From contig CAZQMF010000052.1 in assembly GCA_964594235.1 (NCBI GenBank), positions 1 to 8,416 on the forward strand: a stretch of DNA of 8,416 bases. Direction: 5' to 3'. The translations under genes and the position numbers were made by a program. This document shows positions 5,246 through 8,416 of the stretch, piece by piece. How positions within the stretch are numbered: the stretch's first letter is position 1; every line of letters begins with the position of its first letter. Under the pieces are notes generated by a model. It was not told where the DNA came from and ran no database searches. It worked only from the letters and a program-made list of their open reading frames with translations. Source of the stretch: CAYLHS01 sp964594235 (lineage in GTDB: Bacteria > Actinomycetota > Acidimicrobiia > Spongiisociales > UBA4744).

Positions 5246-8199
5246 GCCGGTGGCGTGTAGTGTGCCACGGTGACGTTTCCGATCAGCACGTCCACGTGAT
5301 GAACGAGGAGCAGGAACGATCCGGCAGACGGCACCGCATACGCGCCGCTGGTCTCCTGGTAGGTCATCTCCCAGTCCAAGGGTTCGCTCTCGGTGTCCTG
5401 ATCCCAGATCTTCAGGCTGTATAGCGGACCAGTTGCGTTCACCTCGACCTGCATCTTGAACATGTAGGTGTCGCCGATCGCGATGGACTCGGCTGCCGAG
5501 TTCATCGTGTTGGCCTCGTTGTCGGTGATACGCATACCCTCGAAGGTGTTGGTCCAGCGCAGCTCACCGAGCGAGCCCATCGGCCACCAGCCCCACGATG
5601 GCTGGTCGTTGGCGGGCGGGGTGTACGAATTGTCCCAGGGGCAATCCCCCACGTAGCTGAACGTTGTGCAGTCTTCGTGCCCGTCCCAGCCCATGAGAAC
5701 CCCGAGAGCTGGTCCGGCGCTCGGCGAGTCATACCCGTTGACGGTGTCGAGGCCGAGGATCGTGATCGGCACGGTCACCGTGTAGCTGTCCCAAGCTCCG
5801 GGGTCGATACCCTCGCCGATGGCTACGAGCCTGTCGTAGCCAATCCCCACCTGGTGAAGCTGGCCGCCGACGATCTCCCAATTGCCATCTACTACCTGGG
5901 CGACGTCCTGAATGTCCGTGACGGCGCTCCAGTCGATCGAGTAGGGCAGCGACCATGTGTTGCCGGTCTGCCAGGTGAAATGCACGGTCTTGGTGGTCAC
6001 GTTGCTGAGTCCATCGGTGGCCGTGAGCACGAGGGTGTTGTCGCCGTCGATCAGGTCACCGTCGGCTGCGGTCGTCCCGTCACCGCTCCAGATCTGTGCA
6101 TCGAAGTCTCCCGGCATCAGCTTGCGGCGGAAGTCGGGGCCGAGCAACAAGTCTCGCTCGGTGCCCCCGTTCAGGGAGTACATCAGTGAGGAGATCCCAT
6201 CCGGATCGTCGACGTTGCCGAGGATGTCGATCCACTTCTGAGCCGTTCCGAGATTGCCGAACTTCTGGTTGTCCCCGTACCAGATGTCGAAGATGGTTGC
6301 CCCGCCGTCTTCTGGGACGATCGGTGCGGCATCGTCGAAGACATAGTCAACGACCACTCGCTGCCCGGGAGCCGGGGATCCGGTGTTGCCTGCATACACA
6401 CCGACCGCGGTGACATTCATCGCCTGGGCAAACGTCGCGACGGTGCTGTAGTCCGATCCGTCACTCGAAACCTCATAGGTCCAGTTGTCGCCGGAGCGGG
6501 TCACCTTGAGCCACATCGGCTGGTGATCGAGACCGACGGTCGTGCTGGCCTTAGGGACGTCGCCTCCGGGGTCGACAAAGCCGGCGTAGGCAATGGTGTT
6601 CCGGTTCGATGCATACACGTCGAACCGCAGCAGCGTGTCGGCATCTGCCTGGACGACGATGCCCTGGTCCTGGAACGACTGCCCCAACTGTGATTCGAAC
6701 TTCGTCTCGAAGACGAAGTCGCCGTTCGCGGCCGGTTGGAGGAGGCGAGGGGCCGAAAGACCACCAGTTGACAGGTCATGCGCCGTTCCGGCCGGCACGG
6801 TGATCACCAGCTGATTGTCGGTATCGGACACATCGAAAGAGGAGTCGGAGAGCGGATCGGTGAACGTCCACAGCGACGTGTCGATCGACGACGCGTAGAA
6901 GTCGTCGGACACGAACGCGGCGATGTGGACGGTGACGGTCGCTGTGTCGCACTTCAGACCTGTGTCGCACACCTGATAGTCAAAGGTGTCATCTCCCACG
7001 TAGCCGGCATCCGGCGTGTAGTCGAACGTTCCGTCACCGTTGTTGGAAAGCGTCCCGTGGGCTGGATCGCTCGTGTTGGTAGCCGAGCTTGGATCCAGAT
7101 TGCCGTCAGCATCGGTGTCGTTGCCCACTGCGTCCACGGTTGTGGCGACATCGTGGAGGGTTGACGCGCTGTCATCGTTGGCCACCGGAGCGTTGTTGAC
7201 GACGACGTGGATCGCAACGGTCGCTGTGTCGCACTTCAGACCTGTGTCGCACACCTGATAGTCAAAGGTGTCATCTCCCACGTAGCCGGCATCCGGCGTG
7301 TAGTCGAACGTTCCGTCACCGTTGTTGGAAAGCGTCCCGTGGGCTGGATCGCTCGTGTTGGCGGCCGAGCTTGGATCCAGATTGCCGTCGGCATCGGTGT
7401 CGTTGGCGACCACGTCGATCGTCACGCCCACGTCTTGAAGAGTCGAGGCGTCGTCGTCATTGGCCACCGGCGCGCCATTCGCCGGGGGTGGCGTTCCTCC
7501 GCCGCCGGAGGTGGTGGTCGTGGTTGGCGGGGTAAGCACCGACAGAGCCCGCGCGAGGAAGGACGCCATCTCGTCCCTGCGGAGCGTCTGCTCACCGCAG
7601 TAGCGCAAAGGATCGATCGAGCACCCGTTGGTGAGCCCGAGTTCATACATGCGCTCGGCGTAGCCCGCGTACCACGCACCGGAGGGCACATCGGCGAACG
7701 TGCCCTTGTAGGAGGGCAGGTTGGTGTCCTCACCGTACGCGCGAAGCAGGAACACGCCGGCCTCTGCGCGGGTAACCGGCTGGTCTGGTCGGAACATGCC
7801 GTCCGGGTATCCATCGGCAATGCCGAGCTGTTTGGCGCGTTCGACATACGGTGTATACCAGTACCCCATCAACACGTCACCGAAGTAGCCCTGGTATGCA
7901 AAAACGCGGGACTCACCGAGGGCCCTGATCAGGAAGGCGACCATCTGTGCCCTGGTCACGACGCCATCCGGACAGTAGAGGTGATTGACGTCGTCACAGC
8001 CCACGGTGATACCCGCGGCTGCGATCGTCTCGATGTCCGCTTCATGGATGTTGCCGTCGTCATCGACGAATGTCCCACTCCCGGTCGTCGTGCCGGCGGC
8101 GGCGAACCCGGCCGCGAGTGGCAGCATCAACATCACCGCCACGAACACGGCCATCAGGCGTCTTCCTACCGTCGTTGCCCCTACTGGTCTGGTATGCAT
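5242..8199 (-). CDS. Secreted SLH-domain multidomain surface protein (985 aa)
   Basis: This is probably an S-layer-associated surface protein. A signal peptide (1-35; basic start, hydrophobic 16-30, likely cleavage after AAA) is followed by three SLH modules at about 42-95, 105-156 and 168-220. The first two keep VTRAQ (81-85) and VTRAE (142-146); the third is degenerate (LRRDE). SLH modules generally hold proteins non-covalently on wall polysaccharide. A Thr/Pro/Gly linker (223-240) leads to two near-identical Ig/cadherin-like repeats (243-336 and 337-426), each with a calcium-type DTDADG loop. Next come a DUF1349/concanavalin-like sandwich (about 430-625), an Ig-like module with IWYGDNQKFG (639-648) and LGNVDDPDG (660-668), and a second jelly-roll-like C-terminal domain (about 746-985). 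The ten cysteines form five local pairs. There is no LPxTG motif or C-terminal membrane helix. GGGAGG 6 bases before the ATG fixes the start. No enzymatic motif was recognised; adhesion or glycan binding is inferred. Confidence 0.92.
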   Translation of the reverse strand: MHTRPVGATTVGRRLMAVFVAVMLMLPLAAGFAAAGTTTGSGTFVDDDGNIHEADIETIAAAGITVGCDDVNHLYCPDGVVTRAQMVAFLIRALGESRVFAYQGYFGDVLMGYWYTPYVERAKQLGIADGYPDGMFRPDQPVTRAEAGVFLLRAYGEDTNLPSYKGTFADVPSGAWYAGYAERMYELGLTNGCSIDPLRYCGEQTLRRDEMASFLARALSVLTPPTTTTTSGGGGTPPPANGAPVANDDDASTLQDVGVTIDVVANDTDADGNLDPSSAANTSDPAHGTLSNNGDGTFDYTPDAGYVGDDTFDYQVCDTGLKCDTATVAIHVVVNNAPVANDDSASTLHDVATTVDAVGNDTDADGNLDPSSATNTSDPAHGTLSNNGDGTFDYTPDAGYVGDDTFDYQVCDTGLKCDTATVTVHIAAFVSDDFYASSIDTSLWTFTDPLSDSSFDVSDTDNQLVITVPAGTAHDLSTGGLSAPRLLQPAANGDFVFETKFESQLGQSFQDQGIVVQADADTLLRFDVYASNRNTIAYAGFVDPGGDVPKASTTVGLDHQPMWLKVTRSGDNWTYEVSSDGSDYSTVATFAQAMNVTAVGVYAGNTGSPAPGQRVVVDYVFDDAAPIVPEDGGATIFDIWYGDNQKFGNLGTAQKWIDILGNVDDPDGISSLMYSLNGGTERDLLLGPDFRRKLMPGDFDAQIWSGDGTTAADGDLIDGDNTLVLTATDGLSNVTTKTVHFTWQTGNTWSLPYSIDWSAVTDIQDVAQVVDGNWEIVGGQLHQVGIGYDRLVAIGEGIDPGAWDSYTVTVPITILGLDTVNGYDSPSAGPALGVLMGWDGHEDCTTFSYVGDCPWDNSYTPPANDQPSWGWWPMGSLGELRWTNTFEGMRITDNEANTMNSAAESIAIGDTYMFKMQVEVNATGPLYSLKIWDQDTESEPLDWEMTYQETSGAYAVPSAGSFLLLVHHVDVLIGNVTVAHYTPPA
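5243..5257 (-). promoter_or_regulatory. Possible hairpin over the methyltransferase start codon
   Basis: On the minus-strand transcript, CACGCC, a 3-base ACC loop and GGCGTG form a perfect 6-base-pair GC-rich inverted repeat. The last three bases of the second arm are the GTG start codon of the methyltransferase gene at 5245. The hairpin lies in the last codons of the SLH gene, so a ribosome finishing that gene would melt it. This fits a coupling device but could be chance in GC-rich DNA, and the alternative GTG at 5227 lies outside it. Confidence 0.35.
6922..7473 (-). repeat. Two-copy tandem repeat, 282-base period, inside the SLH gene
   Basis: Two in-frame copies of 94 codons encode adjacent Ig/cadherin-like modules (protein residues 243-336 and 337-426). 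Bases 6935-7079 and 7217-7361 are identical over 145 bases. The match continues to 7123/7405 with only three differences in 189 bases (at 7080, 7081 and 7108). The outer part of each unit, toward the protein N-terminal side of the module, is more diverged. Each unit carries ANDD at its start, a DTDADG calcium-type loop, a GDGTFDYTPDAGYVGDDTFD strand pair and a C-x5-C pair. Identity at third codon positions points to a recent duplication or gene conversion, not only to selection on the protein. Confidence 0.97.
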
Positions 8200-8205
8200 C
8201 CGTCG

Positions 8206-8211
8206 CCTCCC
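8206..8211 (-). promoter_or_regulatory. Ribosome binding site of the SLH gene
   Basis: On the minus strand, GGGAGG is followed by CGACGG and then the ATG at 8199. This is the strongest Shine-Dalgarno match in the window, at a 6-base spacing. It selects this ATG over the in-frame ATG at codon 16, which would remove the basic start of the signal peptide. Confidence 0.8.
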
Positions 8212-8253
8212 TGGAATCCTCGCGCACCTCGGATCTGTCCGCGACGCCCGGCC

Positions 8254-8282
8254 ACTCTAAGTGTTTTCGCGCGCGTTCTCAA
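8254..8282 (-). promoter_or_regulatory. Probable sigma-70-type promoter of the SLH gene
   Basis: On the minus strand, TTGAGA (8277-8282) matches the -35 consensus TTGACA at five of six positions. A spacer of exactly 17 bases (8260-8276) follows, then TAGAGT (8254-8259), which fits the actinobacterial -10 form TAnnnT. Transcription would begin about 7 bases past the -10 box, near 8247, giving a leader of roughly 45 bases before the ATG at 8199. It would drive the SLH gene and, by overlap, the methyltransferase at 4055-5245. This was read by eye only. Confidence 0.6.
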
Positions 8283-8340
8283 CCTCCCGAGCCGGCGCGC
8301 CACAACCGGTCAGGGAGCTTCTCGGCCCCACGTGATTGGG

Positions 8341-8356
8341 CGGGCGTCCATGCCCG
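8341..8356 (-). terminator. Weak hairpin after the upstream minus-strand gene
   Basis: CGGGC (8341-8345) and GCCCG (8352-8356) can pair as a 5-base-pair stem with a 6-base loop, two bases beyond the stop codon at 8359-8361. No T run follows on the minus strand, so this is at best a poor intrinsic terminator. It is recorded because it sits where a terminator would be expected. Confidence 0.25.
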
Positions 8357-8358
8357 GT

Positions 8359-8416
8359 TCAGCCGTCTTCGGGGATGATCGGTGACGCCGTGTTGAAGAA
8401 ATAGTCCACCAACGCC
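8359..8416 (-). CDS. 3' end of an upstream gene encoding a paralogous extracellular domain
   Basis: Eighteen codons before the TGA at 8359-8361 read ALVDYFFNTASPIIPEDG. This closely matches residues 615-632 of the SLH protein (VVVDYVFDDAAPIVPEDG), the end of its DUF1349/concanavalin-like sandwich and the start of the linker to its Ig-like module. The similarity extends to the DNA, with matching runs such as GAAGACGGC. I infer that the gene upstream on the minus strand encodes another secreted protein with the same sandwich domain, ending exactly at this seam. Only 58 bases are visible, so anchoring, length and full domain content are unknown. The promoter at 8254-8282 suggests it is not strictly needed to transcribe the SLH gene. 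Confidence 0.72.
   Translation of the reverse strand, partial: ALVDYFFNTASPIIPEDG

Larger units (their letters stand above)
8200..8358. other. Intergenic region between the upstream minus-strand gene and the SLH gene
   Basis: This 159-base stretch is the only real intergenic DNA in the window. Read on the minus strand it holds, in order, a weak GC-rich hairpin just after the upstream stop, a sigma-70-like promoter, a leader of roughly 45 bases and the ribosome site of the SLH gene. I see no long reading frame, RNA gene or clear operator in it. The GGCGCGCC palindrome near 8294 is most likely base-composition noise. Confidence 0.8.

Noticed and set aside
5242..5300. A sortase anchor or membrane anchor at the SLH protein C-terminus
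   Set aside because: The end (VTVAHYTPPA) has no LPxTG-like motif, hydrophobic helix or basic tail. Anchoring is better explained by the N-terminal SLH modules.
6922..7473. The direct repeats as a CRISPR array or mobile-element repeat
   Set aside because: There are only two long copies, in frame inside one gene with a period of whole codons, with no spacers and no terminal inverted repeats.
8146..8166. Twin arginine (R13-R14) in the SLH protein signal peptide as a Tat signal
   Set aside because: The residues after RR are LMAVF without the S/T-R-R-x-F-L-K pattern, and the h-region is strongly hydrophobic, so ordinary Sec export is more likely.
8290..8310. GGCGCGCC palindrome and nearby CCGG repeats upstream of the SLH gene as an operator
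   Set aside because: Short GC palindromes are expected by chance in DNA of this composition, and nothing places this one as a binding site.
7207..8385. A long open frame on the plus strand opposite the N-terminal half of the SLH gene
   Set aside because: The minus-strand protein has a signal peptide, SLH modules, a strong ribosome site and a promoter. The plus-strand frame shows no recognisable domain, repeats itself over the duplicated module, and is explained by codon bias in GC-rich DNA.

Overview
This is a GC-rich window that looks like a member of the Actinomycetota. The best hint is the surface protein at 5242-8199, whose S-layer homology (SLH) modules carry an extra cysteine pair of a kind I associate with Acidimicrobiia-like actinobacteria. 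That placement is an inference from protein flavour and base composition, not from a marker gene. Almost every base is coding, and genes are packed with overlaps or gaps of 12-13 bases.

Left half, plus strand (1-4058): five co-directional genes form part of an operon that builds a modified nucleotide sugar. In order they are the 3' end of an NAD-dependent epimerase/dehydratase (1-215), a zinc-finger sugar C-methyltransferase of the TylC3/TcaB9 type (208-1449), a glucose-1-phosphate cytidylyltransferase-like sugar nucleotidylyltransferase (1463-2251), a PIG-L/LmbE-type N-deacetylase (2264-2899) and a second, divergent member of the zinc-finger methyltransferase family (2892-4058). Read together, they could activate a sugar phosphate, reshape it by oxidoreduction, add a branch methyl group and remove an N-acetyl group. 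The order of steps and the sugar are not shown by the sequence. The operon promoter lies outside the window.

Right half, minus strand (8416-4055): the last codons of an upstream gene (8359-8416) are followed by a 159-base gap with a good sigma-70-like promoter. Then comes a 985-residue secreted SLH protein (5242-8199), whose stop overlaps by 4 bases (GTGA) the start of a third methyltransferase of the same family (4055-5245). The second and third methyltransferases are clear paralogues. They meet tail to tail, and one CTAG tetranucleotide supplies both stop codons.

The most interesting reading is a cell-surface module. An SLH-anchored multidomain protein is translationally coupled to a sugar-type methyltransferase and sits beside a branched/deacetylated sugar operon, so the sugar may decorate the S-layer or its anchoring polymer. 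The SLH protein also has a very young internal duplication (282-base period), five local cysteine pairs, and a domain seam that recurs as the C-terminus of the upstream gene. I see no tRNA, rRNA, CRISPR array, insertion sequence or phage gene.
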